Shown: positions 19,312-29,200 of the stretch, piece after piece
Layout: every line of letters begins with the position of its first letter
How positions within the stretch are numbered: the first letter of the stretch is position 1
NCBI GenBank assembly: GCA_030427885.1
Contig: JAUICM010000004.1
Location: 248,001 to 312,000 of the forward strand
Length of the DNA: 64,000 nt
Direction of reading: 5' to 3'
From: Rhodothermia bacterium
GTDB taxonomy: Bacteria > Bacteroidota > Rhodothermia > Balneolales > Balneolaceae
Translations under genes and position numbers: made by a program
Notes under the pieces: model-generated
Databases searched by the model: none
The model's input: only the letters and a program-made list of their open reading frames with translations
Told to the model about the DNA's origin: nothing

Positions 19312-20301
19312 ATGGTTAAGTCATTAGAACAACTTTTAGATGCAGCAATTGATTACTCAGGTATGTTTCCTCCAAATAAGTTGGATTTACGGGAAGCACT
19401 AAGAGAGTATGTTGAGTTTTCAAATTCTGGCCGTGCCGGGCTTTTATCACGATTTGTAATTCCTTTTGAACGAATACAGGATCTGGCACAGTTTGCCGAC
19501 AAAAAACACAAACTGAAAGGCCCTCTGAATCTCTGTATTGCAGGTCCTGAGATACAAACCCTTACTCAGTTCAAGAATGTGATCCTTACTATGGAACAAC
19601 AGATCCTGGAAGCTCATTCAGAGTATCCCGGTGAGTTAAGGTCGAATATTCTGGAACTTAAATTTCCATCTAAAAGCGTGATCAATCTTAATCCGGAGGA
19701 ATTGGTAAAAGCTCTGGAAGCTGTGGTACTCAGGACAGCTGAATCAAGATTATTACCCCACCGGGTGTTCTTTGAGATCCCTGAGCAGGCGTTGAATATT
19801 GATACCACTAAGAAGATCATCAAAGTGATCGCCGCTCATAATAAATCAGTGCTCAAAAGAAAGGTTGACAACTACCTGTTTTCAGGTCTGAAGATCAATT
19901 GTGGATTTGCTGATGCCGGTACGGAAGTAACGGATGAATATCTGGCGGAAACCATTCTGTTTGCCAGAGATACAAACGTGGCAGTTAAGTTTTCGGGAGA
20001 CATCAATACAGCTTACCCGGGATTTGACAAACAGTCGGGAACTAAGATCCATGGATTTATAAATATACTCGCCGCATCGATACTTGCTTATACTCAGGAT
20101 CTGAATCTGGAAGAAACAGTTGAGGTACTGGAAGACAGAAACCCGGAAAATTTTGTGTTCAAAGATGGCTACTTCAAATGGCGAGAGCTTGCCGCACCGG
20201 TAATGGAAATAAAGATGCTACGTATGCTTTCCATAACGTCATTTAACAGCACTAATCCAACACTGGCTATAAAAGAACTAGCTGAAAGAGGCTTGATCTG
20301 A
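19312..20301 (+). CDS. Conserved hypothetical protein (329 aa)
   Basis: Not recognised. 329 residues beginning MVKSLEQLLDAAIDYSGMFPP, soluble, with no signal peptide or membrane helix and a mixed alpha/beta pattern (FVIPFERIQDL, RVFFEIPEQA, LKINCGFADAGTEV, NVAVKFSGD). The alternating strands and helices would suit a TIM-barrel-like fold, but no catalytic signature was identified. It stands alone: the HU genes diverge upstream, and the T9SS metalloprotease converges downstream with a 3-base gap. Confidence 0.75.
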   Translation: MVKSLEQLLDAAIDYSGMFPPNKLDLREALREYVEFSNSGRAGLLSRFVIPFERIQDLAQFADKKHKLKGPLNLCIAGPEIQTLTQFKNVILTMEQQILEAHSEYPGELRSNILELKFPSKSVINLNPEELVKALEAVVLRTAESRLLPHRVFFEIPEQALNIDTTKKIIKVIAAHNKSVLKRKVDNYLFSGLKINCGFADAGTEVTDEYLAETILFARDTNVAVKFSGDINTAYPGFDKQSGTKIHGFINILAASILAYTQDLNLEETVEVLEDRNPENFVFKDGYFKWRELAAPVMEIKMLRMLSITSFNSTNPTLAIKELAERGLI

Positions 20302-20304
20302 CCT

Positions 20305-22029
20305 TTATTTGATAAGAGTCATCTTTCCGTATCTGACTCCTTCATCGGTGGAAAGTATATACAGATAAATACCAGAGGCCAGGTTGTCGGCATTGAAGGT
20401 ATATTCATTTACACCTGCTTCAAGCACGCCTTCAACAATAGTGGAAATATATCTGCCGGTATAATCGTACACATCAATCCGGCCATATTGATTGTAAGGA
20501 ATTTCAACCCGGATCTTTGTTCTCGGATTAAAAGGATTTGGGTAATTCTGAGATAAAGTGACCTCCTCAGCTGCAAAATATTCAGTTGCCTGTATCCTGA
20601 AACTTCCATTCGATACAGTTGAGGCGTTAACGGCTACTACCCCAAGCTTTTCAATATCGGGCCAGGATAATGTCATTTCAGCAGTCCGCTGTATTGCAGC
20701 TACAGGATCGTTGATAAAAGTAGTTTCGAAGGATCCATCTTTTTTATAAACGATCAATCCTAGCTGGATAGCAGATGAACTCACCAGATAATTGAATTTC
20801 ACAAAACCGTTATTACCGATATTAGGTACATATTCTATATATCGGGCTGAAAGGCGGGTCAATTGATATTCATCGGATAACTCGGCCTGAAGATCAGCAT
20901 AAGTATCACTCAGCCTGGGAGTAGGATAATTGGAATGCTCCTGAAACCCAAATCCCGGCAGCGACTTTGCTCCGGAAGTATAATGCCATGCATAGTTAAG
21001 TAGTACTTCAGAGTTAAAGTCGGTTTGATGATCTGTTAAAGTGGTACTAACAGCGCTTATGAACGGAGTAGAGGGTGATGCTTCTATTACATCCCAGACT
21101 TCCGTCCAGAACAGTTCCCCGAATTCCTCATGAAAAAATATCGCCCAGGTCACATCTTCATATGAACCGGGGATGAGTGTATTTGAAGACGCACTAAAAA
21201 GGTCATCAAAGGAGCCGTCGATGTAATTGTAATAATCGTTCACGGTGTCGTACACCACTTCTTCCATCAACGTAGCATCCATCTCTGCCCAGCGATCGGA
21301 ATCGCCCGACCAGTTATTCTGAGCATACTGAATGGCATGCTTAAATTCATGAGCCATCGTTACTTTGATGGCACCTTTTTGATCACCTTCTGGGTCTGTA
21401 TTTGGAGGAAATCCCACAAAATCGTTTTCGATCCGGATAAAAGTACCGGAAGGTTCGGCGGATGCCTGAACCGTTTCTCCGTAAATGAAGGACAGATTTC
21501 TTATATATACAGTGTATAATTCGCCCGCAGGGATCGGGTCAGTAAAACCCAGATTATTGATCTCGTGTCTGTAGGACGAATCGGCCGCTTCGGCAACCCA
21601 CTCCACATAATCAGGCACTGAATTAGAGTTCGCATCCTCTGATGGCACTGCATGTACTCCGTCGGTTTCATAAATGATCATGAACTTTCCATCCGGAGAA
21701 TTATAAGACTCTTGGGCAAGATTCCTGTTGTCAGCGGATAAAGCCGGAGAAATAGCAGATAGAGTTTGGATGGATAATTTCTCCGCATGCTCATGAACAA
21801 GCGAATAGAATGGGGTTCCGCATTTTATGAACTCTTCTTCCGGTTCACTGAACTCAGCTCTCCTGAGAAGCCTGAATTGATTCATAACAGCTTCATCGAC
21901 AGATAATGTGTTTTCATAGAATTGGTTACGAACCTTCAGTAAAGGGTCAGGCTGTTGAGCGAGAACGGGCAACCCCATCAGGCAGATCAGAATAAATACA
22001 CAGATATTCGCTGGTTTAGAAATGTACAA
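20305..22029 (-). CDS. T9SS-secreted metalloprotease-like protein (MXAN_6640-type)
   Basis: 574 residues with a TTG start; the signal peptide (ICVFILICLMGLPVLAQQ) starts too early for the internal ATG. The central region has the zinc-binding HExxH motif as HEFKHAIQYAQN, followed by WAEMDATLMEEVVYD, which may supply the third ligand. Upstream text YVEWVAEAADSSYRHEINNLGF is typical of MXAN_6640-family putative metalloproteases. The C terminus is a T9SS sorting domain ([10 protein letters not shown] to KMTLIK). Likely a secreted protease; its substrate is unknown. It converges with the 329-residue gene. Confidence 0.82.
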   Translation of the reverse strand: MYISKPANICVFILICLMGLPVLAQQPDPLLKVRNQFYENTLSVDEAVMNQFRLLRRAEFSEPEEEFIKCGTPFYSLVHEHAEKLSIQTLSAISPALSADNRNLAQESYNSPDGKFMIIYETDGVHAVPSEDANSNSVPDYVEWVAEAADSSYRHEINNLGFTDPIPAGELYTVYIRNLSFIYGETVQASAEPSGTFIRIENDFVGFPPNTDPEGDQKGAIKVTMAHEFKHAIQYAQNNWSGDSDRWAEMDATLMEEVVYDTVNDYYNYIDGSFDDLFSASSNTLIPGSYEDVTWAIFFHEEFGELFWTEVWDVIEASPSTPFISAVSTTLTDHQTDFNSEVLLNYAWHYTSGAKSLPGFGFQEHSNYPTPRLSDTYADLQAELSDEYQLTRLSARYIEYVPNIGNNGFVKFNYLVSSSAIQLGLIVYKKDGSFETTFINDPVAAIQRTAEMTLSWPDIEKLGVVAVNASTVSNGSFRIQATEYFAAEEVTLSQNYPNPFNPRTKIRVEIPYNQYGRIDVYDYTGRYISTIVEGVLEAGVNEYTFNADNLASGIYLYILSTDEGVRYGKMTLIK

Positions 22030-22109
22030 TGCTGGGGCTATTTTCTATGAATTTGTGTAACTTATATCTTTCAGAAAAGAGAAAGCTTCATTACTAAAAT
22101 TAAGGTCAG

Positions 22110-23081
22110 ATGACGTACGAAGTTATACTTTATTATAATTTTAACCCAATCGAAGATGTTGAGCAGTTCACCAAAGCGCATAAAAAGTTTTGTAAGGAAT
22201 TGGGGCTGAAAGGCAGGATCTACATTTCTTCAGAAGGAATCAATGGAACAGCCGGTGGTACGAAAGAACAGATCGACGCTTACAAAGAGTATTTGTGGTC
22301 GCTGAAAGGGTTTGAGAATACAGAGTTCAAGCAGGATCAGTGTGATTATATTCCGTTTGCCAAGCTGATATGTAAAGTTCGCGAAGAAATTGTCTCACTT
22401 CATAAAGATGGTGTTGATCCTAAAGATGGTGGCAGACATTTACAACCGGAGGAATGGAGAGCAGTTATGGAATCCGGGGAAGATTATGTGATGATCGACG
22501 TACGGAATAACTACGAATCAAAGGTAGGTCATTTTAAAGGAGCAATTCTTCCGGATCTGGAAAATTTTTACGATTTCCCTCAATGGCTTGAAGAGGCCAG
22601 CATCCCCAAAGACAAAAAAGTGCTGATGTATTGCACAGGGGGTATACGCTGCGAGAAGTTTTCAGTGTTAATGAAAGATCAGGGATGGGATGATGTGAAT
22701 CAGCTGCATGGAGGTATCCTGAACTATGCGAAGAAAGAAGGGGGCGAGCATTTTGAAGGCAAGTGTTTTGTGTTTGACGATCGCCTTACAGTTCCAGTAA
22801 ACCCTAAAGATCTGGAGCCAATTGCAGTATGTGAGATCAGCGGTCAGCCGGCGGATACGTACCTTAATTGTGCTAACATGGAATGTAATAAGCTTTTCGT
22901 TGTGTGTGAGAAAGCTGCTATCAAGATGGAAGGATGTTGCAGCGAAGAATGCATGAAGAGTGAATACAAACGGCCATTTGATCCGGAGAATGCATTCCGT
23001 CCATTCCGCAAATGGTATAATTATTTCAATGACGATTTTAAGCAACGTGATCTTCAGCACTCAGCTGCAGACCAGTCATAA
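22110..23081 (+). CDS. trhO: tRNA uridine-34 hydroxylase TrhO (rhodanese family)
   Basis: 323 residues. An N-terminal acylphosphatase-like domain (LYYNFNPIEDVEQF, LGLKGRIYISSEGINGT) is followed by a rhodanese domain with VMIDVRNNYESKVGHFKGA and the active-site loop MYCTGGIRCEKFS (C175). The C terminus has a cysteine-rich part (CEISGQPADTYLNCANMEC, CCSEEC). TrhO makes 5-hydroxyuridine at the wobble base of some tRNAs without oxygen-derived prephenate. The pseudouridine synthase gene overlaps its 3' end in another frame, so two RNA-modification genes appear coupled. Confidence 0.93.
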   Translation: MTYEVILYYNFNPIEDVEQFTKAHKKFCKELGLKGRIYISSEGINGTAGGTKEQIDAYKEYLWSLKGFENTEFKQDQCDYIPFAKLICKVREEIVSLHKDGVDPKDGGRHLQPEEWRAVMESGEDYVMIDVRNNYESKVGHFKGAILPDLENFYDFPQWLEEASIPKDKKVLMYCTGGIRCEKFSVLMKDQGWDDVNQLHGGILNYAKKEGGEHFEGKCFVFDDRLTVPVNPKDLEPIAVCEISGQPADTYLNCANMECNKLFVVCEKAAIKMEGCCSEECMKSEYKRPFDPENAFRPFRKWYNYFNDDFKQRDLQHSAADQS

Positions 23082-23943
23082 AATACGGCTGGTAAGTCCG
23101 TATCCCATCACGCATCGTTTTGTAGCGAACCGGGATTTTGCCGGGAATTCACTTCTGGCGATGATGTCAGAGAAATTTCCATTTCTGGATGAACAGGAAT
23201 GGAACAGACGTATTGAACTGGGCCGTGTGTATATCAATGGGGAGAAGGTTGAGGCTGACACTAAAATCAAGCTGGGGGATGAGATCTTTCATCACAATCC
23301 GAGAGTGGTGGAGCCATCTGTTCCTGATGAAGTTGAAGTGCTGCATGAAGAAGAGGAATACCTGATCGTTTACAAGCCGGCTCCGATGCCTATGCACCCG
23401 GGAGGCAGGTATAACAAGAACAGTTTAACAGAGATCCTTAAAGAAGAAGGATATGCGGATGTCCGAATTACCCACCGATTGGATGCGGTAACTTCAGGAG
23501 TGCTGCTGCTGGCAAAAACGAAAGAATTTGCGAAAAAGGCGACCTACTGTTTTACTCATGGTAAAGTAGAGAAAACATACCTGGCTCATGTTTTCGGGAA
23601 CCCGGAAGAGGATTCGGTAACCATCGATAGCCCAATTAAAAGAAAGCACGGGTTCGTGTTTGAAAGCCGTCATGATCTGACCGGAGCCAGAGAAGCGGTC
23701 ACACACTTTGAAGTGTTGGAAAGAAGAGAAGGATCCACAGTTGTGAAATGCAGCCCAAGAACAGGGCGGACTCACCAGATCAGGCTTCATCTTGCACATT
23801 GGGGGTACCCGATCATTGATGATCCGATCTACGGTCCCGAAGGTGATCGTTCGTCAAGAACTATGCAGAAAAGGGGGATCTCGCTTGTGAGCTCGGGGCT
23901 TGTTATTGAAGCTTTGGGAGTTAATTACACGTTAAAAGAATAG
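23029..23943 (+). CDS. RluA-family RNA pseudouridine synthase
   Basis: About 304 residues from the ATG at 23029, which I prefer over the earlier ATG at 22960 because it shortens the overlap with trhO to about 50 bases. The true domain begins at YPITHRFVANRDFAG, so an even later, non-ATG start cannot be excluded. An S4-like RNA-binding domain (RIELGRVYINGEKVEAD) precedes the catalytic domain with the RluA motif HRLDAVTSGVLLLAK (catalytic Asp), followed by KTYLAHVFG and the closing RTGRTHQIRLHLAHWGYPIIDDPIYG. The target (23S rRNA or tRNA) cannot be told. Confidence 0.88.
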   Translation: MTILSNVIFSTQLQTSHKIRLVSPYPITHRFVANRDFAGNSLLAMMSEKFPFLDEQEWNRRIELGRVYINGEKVEADTKIKLGDEIFHHNPRVVEPSVPDEVEVLHEEEEYLIVYKPAPMPMHPGGRYNKNSLTEILKEEGYADVRITHRLDAVTSGVLLLAKTKEFAKKATYCFTHGKVEKTYLAHVFGNPEEDSVTIDSPIKRKHGFVFESRHDLTGAREAVTHFEVLERREGSTVVKCSPRTGRTHQIRLHLAHWGYPIIDDPIYGPEGDRSSRTMQKRGISLVSSGLVIEALGVNYTLKE

Positions 23944-23970
23944 AGGTCACTAAGTAAACTTAGTGACCTC
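23943..23970. terminator. Perfect hairpin between convergent rluA-like and HNH genes
   Basis: Arms 23943-23955 and 23958-23970 are perfectly complementary over 13 bases with only aa between them. The hairpin begins at the last base of the pseudouridine-synthase stop, 6 bases before the HNH stop. No T-run follows in either direction, but its position suits a shared transcription end. Confidence 0.65.
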
Positions 23971-23976
23971 ATGAAT

Positions 23977-24300
23977 TTACTGTCTAATCTTACAAGTCCA
24001 ATATGGGTAATCATCGCCTTTATGGCGGTTATTTTCCCATTGTAGAGGTTGAAGATTACTCAGATCATCCCCACCTCCCTTAGATACTGGTCTTATATGA
24101 TCTATTTCCCAGCCATATTTGACTGTTTCACCATAAAGAGAGCGTTTCATTGTTGCTCCGCAATAATCTTTACGGTATTCATAAGCTGGAAGCCCAGGAA
24201 TCGGAGTTCCTTTTTGCCAAACAGCTTCGACGGTTTCTTTAGAGAATCCCGATCCGTCTTTTCTTTTACCGGGAGTTCTTAATGAATAAAAAGTATTCAT
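23977..24300 (-). CDS. HNH endonuclease-domain protein
   Basis: 107 residues. The HNH motif is clear: WEIDHIRPVSKGG (first His of the beta-beta-alpha metal site), SNLQPLQWENN and NRHKGD. The N-terminal half (FYSLRTPGKRKDGSGFSKETVEAVWQKG) resembles the leader of small stand-alone HNH proteins found scattered in bacterial chromosomes. One cysteine (DYCG) replaces the usual CxxC pairs. It lies alone in an AT-rich islet, facing a candidate structured RNA on the other strand. Possible roles are DNA repair, phage defence or a selfish nuclease; nothing here decides. Confidence 0.82.
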   Translation of the reverse strand: MNTFYSLRTPGKRKDGSGFSKETVEAVWQKGTPIPGLPAYEYRKDYCGATMKRSLYGETVKYGWEIDHIRPVSKGGGDDLSNLQPLQWENNRHKGDDYPYWTCKIRQ

Positions 24301-24328
24301 ATGTTTATGAATTATAATTAATGTTAAC

Positions 24329-24477
24329 TCCCGAGTAGATGATTGATTCTCATATGAAATTCATCTATAATCAAAATGGAACAAGGCATAAGGTGGAATA
24401 GCCTTATGGAAAACGCGCAAAGTTTTTAAGTTCCACTAAGCGGATACTCCTCGGGAAAGGTAAGTATCCGTTTTTTT
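24329..24477 (+). ncRNA. Candidate structured small RNA with intrinsic terminator
   Basis: No plus-strand gene precedes the strong terminator at 24441-24477, so the transcript it ends must start in this gap. Helices visible by eye: agatga 24337-24342 with tcatct 24361-24366; cataagg 24387-24393 with ccttatg 24402-24408; aaaac 24410-24414 with gtttt 24422-24426. Two longer contacts could form pseudoknots: the loop tggaa 24394-24398 with ttcca 24431-24435, and tcccgag 24329-24335 with ctcggga 24450-24456 in the terminator loop. I recognise no known RNA family. Confidence 0.45.
24441..24477 (+). terminator. Intrinsic terminator (plus strand)
   Basis: Stem cggatact (24441-24448) with agtatccg (24463-24470), 14-base loop, followed directly by seven T. 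The T-run overlaps the TAA stop of the minus-strand gene at 24476. In the minus direction no T-run follows the stem. Confidence 0.75.
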
Positions 24478-24850
24478 ATGCTCTTCCTTTAATCCTCCGT
24501 ATTAGCTTAAAAAACTTCTCTCCCTCAAGTTCGATCTCAGCGACATCATATATGATTTTATCCTTTCGATAATCGAGCTCAAGTTTGTTAAAAAGATTCT
24601 TGGTATTTAGATAATAATATTCCCCGGCTTTACTAATAGAAAAGGCGCCTTTTTGTGCGCCTTCAAAAACTTTCAAGTAAAGACTTCCTGACTCGTCATA
24701 GTCTTCTCCCTTCGCAATTCCAATAGATTTACCCTCTGTTATCCCTAGTAGATTAATTGCATCCATTGAAAAACCAAGCTTGCCCGATTTATGAATCGTG
24801 CACTTGGCATTTCCTTGGATTTCATCAGCATCAAAAAATTCGAGTTTCAT
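24476..24850 (-). CDS. Hypothetical protein (124 aa)
   Basis: Not recognised. 124 residues with a beta-rich N-terminal half (KCTIHKSGKLGFSMDAINLLG, KSIGIAKGEDY, SLYLKVFEG) that recalls SpoVT/AbrB-like swapped-hairpin folds only in a general way. The C-terminal half is charged (ELDYRKDKIIYDVAEIELEG) and ends with a basic tail (KLIRRIKGRA). It sits between AT-rich sequence upstream and the candidate small RNA downstream. The coding pattern looks real (ATG start, stop after a hairpin), but the function is unknown. Confidence 0.65.
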   Translation of the reverse strand: MKLEFFDADEIQGNAKCTIHKSGKLGFSMDAINLLGITEGKSIGIAKGEDYDESGSLYLKVFEGAQKGAFSISKAGEYYYLNTKNLFNKLELDYRKDKIIYDVAEIELEGEKFFKLIRRIKGRA

Positions 24851-25162
24851 AATGAGTCTTTTACTTATATGAAATAATAATCAATTCTATTAAAAGTGCC
24901 AATACCATGAGAATTAAATTTTTAATTGTGCGCTCTCTTAAACTTCTCTTAAAATTTTTTTATAAAACTTTTTAAGTTTCAAAGTACATATAAGTAGTAT
25001 AAATATACTAATAACAGTATTTTACTATATAAAAATACTTTTTAAGGGGGCGCAAAGAAATAGAAATGAATCGAAAAGAGGAATAGATTGTTAGAGAAAT
25101 CTAACGTAATGAATTGATAAAAGACGAGCTTGAAATTTCATACGAAATCCTGAAAAAGAAAA
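24851..25162. other. AT-rich intergenic stretch without convincing gene
   Basis: About 310 bases, strongly A+T rich by eye. It holds short hairpins: agtatttt with aaaatact around 25016-25038, followed by T, and gttaga/tctaac near 25089-25104 with a gaaa loop. I see no gene on either strand. It may carry the promoters of the 124-residue gene. Confidence 0.5.
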
Positions 25163-25226
25163 AATTCAAAATTTAAGATGAAAATAGGGTAGCATATTTT
25201 TCATCTTAAATCTTTCATTTTGAATT
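25163..25226. repeat. Dyad repeat C at the end of the alpha/beta-hydrolase gene
   Basis: Arm aattcaaaat (25163-25172) pairs with attttgaatt (25217-25226), and tttaagatgaaaata (25172-25186) with its near-complement at 25195-25210. The hydrolase TGA stop (25215-25217) lies inside the right arm. The words attcaaaattt and cattttgaatt recur in the intergenic repeats of the TPR array at 57-62 kb. Confidence 0.7.
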
Positions 25227-26018
25227 CCCGGAGGGTTCAAAGAAGGCTTCAGCAATTGCGGCAAACTGTTTGGGTTTGTCCAGAAAGGCATAATGCCCGG
25301 CATCTTCTATCACGACAAGAGCTGAATTCTTAATGCCTTTCTCAATTCGCTCGGCCTGATACATTGGTGTGGCTTCATCATTTCGTCCCCAAAGCAATAA
25401 TGTCTCATGTTCGATTCCAGGCAGACAAGGTTCCAGATACTCGGTTACTGATTTAACGAAGGTCTCTCTCATCACACCCGACAGTTGGGAATAATCGCTT
25501 GAGCCCAGGCTTTTCCAGAGATCTGTACTGCGTAGCCAGTTCAGGGCTTTATCACGAAGCGTACCAGGCAGGATCAGAAAAGGAGCTTTCAGGATCTTGG
25601 CGGTATATTTCCGGATATAATATTTGAAGGAACGCTTAGGCTTCATTCCGGCGCCTCCGGTAATAAGCACTTTCTGTATGATCTGCTTTCCTTTCGGGCG
25701 ATTCAATAGTTTCAGGATGATCCTTCCCCCAAAAGAATGAACAAGTACATCAATGTGGTCATCCGGCAGCATTGAAATAAAGGCTTCAACTGCATCGGCA
25801 TAGTCATCGATAGTCCATGCTTCCGGTGGTTCTGGAGATTCACCAAACCCTGGCAGATCCAACACATAACAAGAGCGAAGGTGAGCCAGACTTTTAGCAA
25901 TAGGCATCATTACGCGCCTGCTGCTGCCCCAGCCGTGGAGCATCACAAGCGCCTTGCCTTCGCCTACCACTTCGTAGGCTATCTGTTGTTCTTTATATGT
26001 GAATGAAAATGTTGCCAT
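25215..26018 (-). CDS. Alpha/beta hydrolase
   Basis: I prefer the ATG at 26018 (MATFSFTYKEQQIAYEV), which begins at the first beta strand; an ATG 16 codons upstream adds an unconvincing Cys-rich leader. About 267 residues. Oxyanion-hole strand VMLHGWGSSRR, the strand VLDLPGFGESPEP, the nucleophile elbow VHSFGGR (Ser), and late residues LLWGRNDEATP (Asp) and EDAGHYAFLDKP (His) give a full catalytic triad. A cap domain lies between. The substrate is unknown; relatives include esterases and MhpC/BioH-like enzymes. Confidence 0.88.
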   Translation of the reverse strand: MATFSFTYKEQQIAYEVVGEGKALVMLHGWGSSRRVMMPIAKSLAHLRSCYVLDLPGFGESPEPPEAWTIDDYADAVEAFISMLPDDHIDVLVHSFGGRIILKLLNRPKGKQIIQKVLITGGAGMKPKRSFKYYIRKYTAKILKAPFLILPGTLRDKALNWLRSTDLWKSLGSSDYSQLSGVMRETFVKSVTEYLEPCLPGIEHETLLLWGRNDEATPMYQAERIEKGIKNSALVVIEDAGHYAFLDKPKQFAAIAEAFFEPSGNSK

Positions 26019-26222
26019 GAATTTACCCGCCAAACATCCCATTTCCAGCAATTGAAAACAAGCCAAATATTGGTAATGGCATTACCAGGATTTATCCATG
26101 ATTATGATATAGTGATCAGGCATTGGGTAAGCTGTTTTATAAGGTTCACTGTGGAAAATAATCAGAGTAGATAAGATAGATTAATGACTCTAATATCATA
26201 TCACCTTCACCCAAGGATTTAA

Positions 26223-29200
26223 ATGATTACTGAATTTTTACCAGCTAAGGCCAGCAGGCTAGATCACCTTCTCATCTGTCTCATCTGTTTTTTTATTCTT
26301 TTTCTCAATTCATCATTTGCAAAGGCAAGGGAATTCCAAGTTGATCAGGCAGAAGTTGTTATCAACGAAGTAATGGCCTCCAATTCATCAACGATACAGG
26401 ATCGTGATGGGGATTATCCCGATTGGATCGAGCTTTACAACTCCGGTGATTCAGAAATTGATTTAAGCGGTTTTGGCCTTTCGGATGATCCTGATGATCT
26501 TTTTAAGTGGACATTCCCAACAACAACCTTACAGCCCGGTGAGTTTAAACTCATTTTTGCATCAGACAAAGATTACAGCGATGAAGCCTCTTATTTGCAT
26601 ACAAATTTCAAAATTAAAGCCGGAGGTGAAACACTTTCGCTAACAGATACCAATGGCTTTGTGGTTGATCAGATCAATAGTGTGGAAATCGAAAGTGATG
26701 TTTCCTGGGGAAGAAAACCGGATGGTGGTTCCGAGTGGGCTTTTTTTACAGAGCCCACACCTGGCGAAAGTAATTCAACGGATGGTTTTACAGCCTATTC
26801 AGCTCAGTTGATATTTTCCCACACCGGTGGATTCTATCAAAGTGCTGTTTCCGTGGAGATCACAGCCCAAAATACAAGTGCCGAGATCAGATATACTCTG
26901 GATGGCTCAGAACCAAATGAAAATTCCACTCTGTACTCTGCCCCAATAAATATGGACGAAACGTCTGTATTGCGAGTACGTTCATTTGAGTCCGGATTAC
27001 TCCCGGGCAAAATAGCAACGCATACATACCTGTTTAATGAGAATACCACCTTACCGGTCATTTCGCTATCCACTGATCCTGATAATATGTTTGATAATGC
27101 AACAGGGATTTATGTTAACTACAAAAAGGATTGGGAACGTCCGGTACATATTGAGTTTTTCGAAACAGACAGGCAGAAAAAATTCAGTGAAGATGCAGGA
27201 ATAAAAATTGGGGGGAACAATACCAGAGGGAGAGTTCAAAAAGCCTTTCATATCAATTTCAAAGGAAAGTATGGTCCAACAAAAATTGAATACCAGGTTT
27301 TTCCAGATTTGCCGGTTTTCGAATTTGACAATCTGTACTTAAGGGCCGCTGGTAACGATTGGGATCAGGCGCATTTCAGAGACGGTATGCTGCAAACACT
27401 TGTCAAAGATTTGGAATTTGAAACTCAGGCATATCGCCCGGCGACAATTTTTCTGAATGGTGAGTACTGGGGAATCCTAAATATCCGCCAACGTTATAAC
27501 AACCAATATTTTCTCTCAGAATATGGTATTGAGGCAGATAATCTGGATTTGTTAGAACATGAGCATCCAAACGATTTTATGACGGTTAAGCAAGGTGATC
27601 TGGATGCATTTACCACACTTTTTGATTTCATAGAGAACAACGATTTCACTGAGAATAGCAGTTATGAATACATCCAGACTAAAATGGAGATCGACAGTTT
27701 CTTAGATTGGGTGATATCAGAAATCTATTTTAATAATACGGATTGGCCCACCAATAATGTAAGAATGTGGAGACCAAAAACGGATGACGGCAGATTCAGG
27801 TGGATATTATTCGACCTGGATTGGTCATATGGGTATCAGCGAACACGGCTTGGCGATGAGGATGAAAATACATACAAGGGAAATACCCTTACCTGGGCTT
27901 TAGGAGAAGACAAAATGTTTACAGGAACTATGTTCCGTCAATTTTTAGAAAACGAGGAATTCAAAACAGAATTCATCAATCGTTTCGCGGATTATTTAAA
28001 TACAGTGTTTGAGCCTGACCATGTTGTTCAGTTGATCTCTGAAACCAGGGAACACCTCGAGCCTGAAATGCCACGACATTATGAACGGTTTAAAAATGAT
28101 CCAATCAGCAAGTGGTATGAGTATATAACTATTGTAGAGAATTTTGCTAATAACCGTCCCTTTTACCTTCGCCAGCATATAAAAGAGTACTTTGGGTTAT
28201 CAAAAACTGTTCAGCTTAATACTCAAATTGAAAATCCTGCTAACGGCCGTATCAAACTTAATCATATTACCATCACCGATTCTGAATGGCAGGGAGAATA
28301 CTTTTCTGATGTTCCTGTAAAGTTAACAGCGATCCCGAACGCTGGATATAAGTTTTCTGGCTGGACAGGCGATATTCAATCTGACTCAGCGACTATTACA
28401 CAAACTCTATCTGATGACATTTCTTTAACTGCTCATTTTGTAAAAGACTCAAGTGCAATGGAATATGTGGTAATTAGCGAGATCAATTATCACTCATCCG
28501 ATGAGTTTAATCCTGATGATTGGATTGAATTACACAATCCGACTGAAAATGAAGTTGATATCTCAGGATGGAGAATAACGGATAAAAAAGACAGTACTGG
28601 ATTTATAGTCCCCGCAAACACAGTAATTGACACAATGGGATATTGGGTGCTTAGTGAAGACCTGGACCAATTCAGTCAATTATTTCAGGATGTAGAAAAT
28701 GTTACAGGGGACCTGGGATTTAGCCTGAGTAATGGTGGTGAAACCATCTGGCTCTATAACGCAGATGACCAATTGGTAGACTCTGTTTCCTATGATGATT
28801 CATCCCCCTGGCCTGTGCAAGCGGATGGAAATGGGCCTACTTTATCACTTCGGGATCCGCAGCTCGATAACTCGATCGGACAAAGCTGGATGGCTTCAAA
28901 CAGATATGGAACTCCGGGTGTAGCAAATAACACCGTGACTGTTTCAATAGAAGAAGACTATGAGATGCCGGTAAATTTTCAATTACTTCAGAATTATCCG
29001 AATCCGTTTAATGGCAACACAAATATAGTTTATACGATACCTGAGTCCGGCATGGTAACTTTGAAGATCTATGATCTGCTGGGAAAAGAGATCAGAACAC
29101 TGGTCCACCAAAATCAGACTGCCAGCACATATAGAGTAACTTTTGATACCTATGGACTTTCCACAGGTGTATATTTTTATAGAATTCAGGTTGGAAATTC

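Noticed and set aside
24329-24477. Pistol-type ribozyme or HEARO RNA
   Set aside because: A P1 hairpin whose loop pairs downstream and the word ttaag...ctaagcg recall the pistol layout, but the required 3' strand and cleavage site after the third helix are missing. HEARO-type RNAs belong to larger IsrB-like genes, not this short HNH protein.
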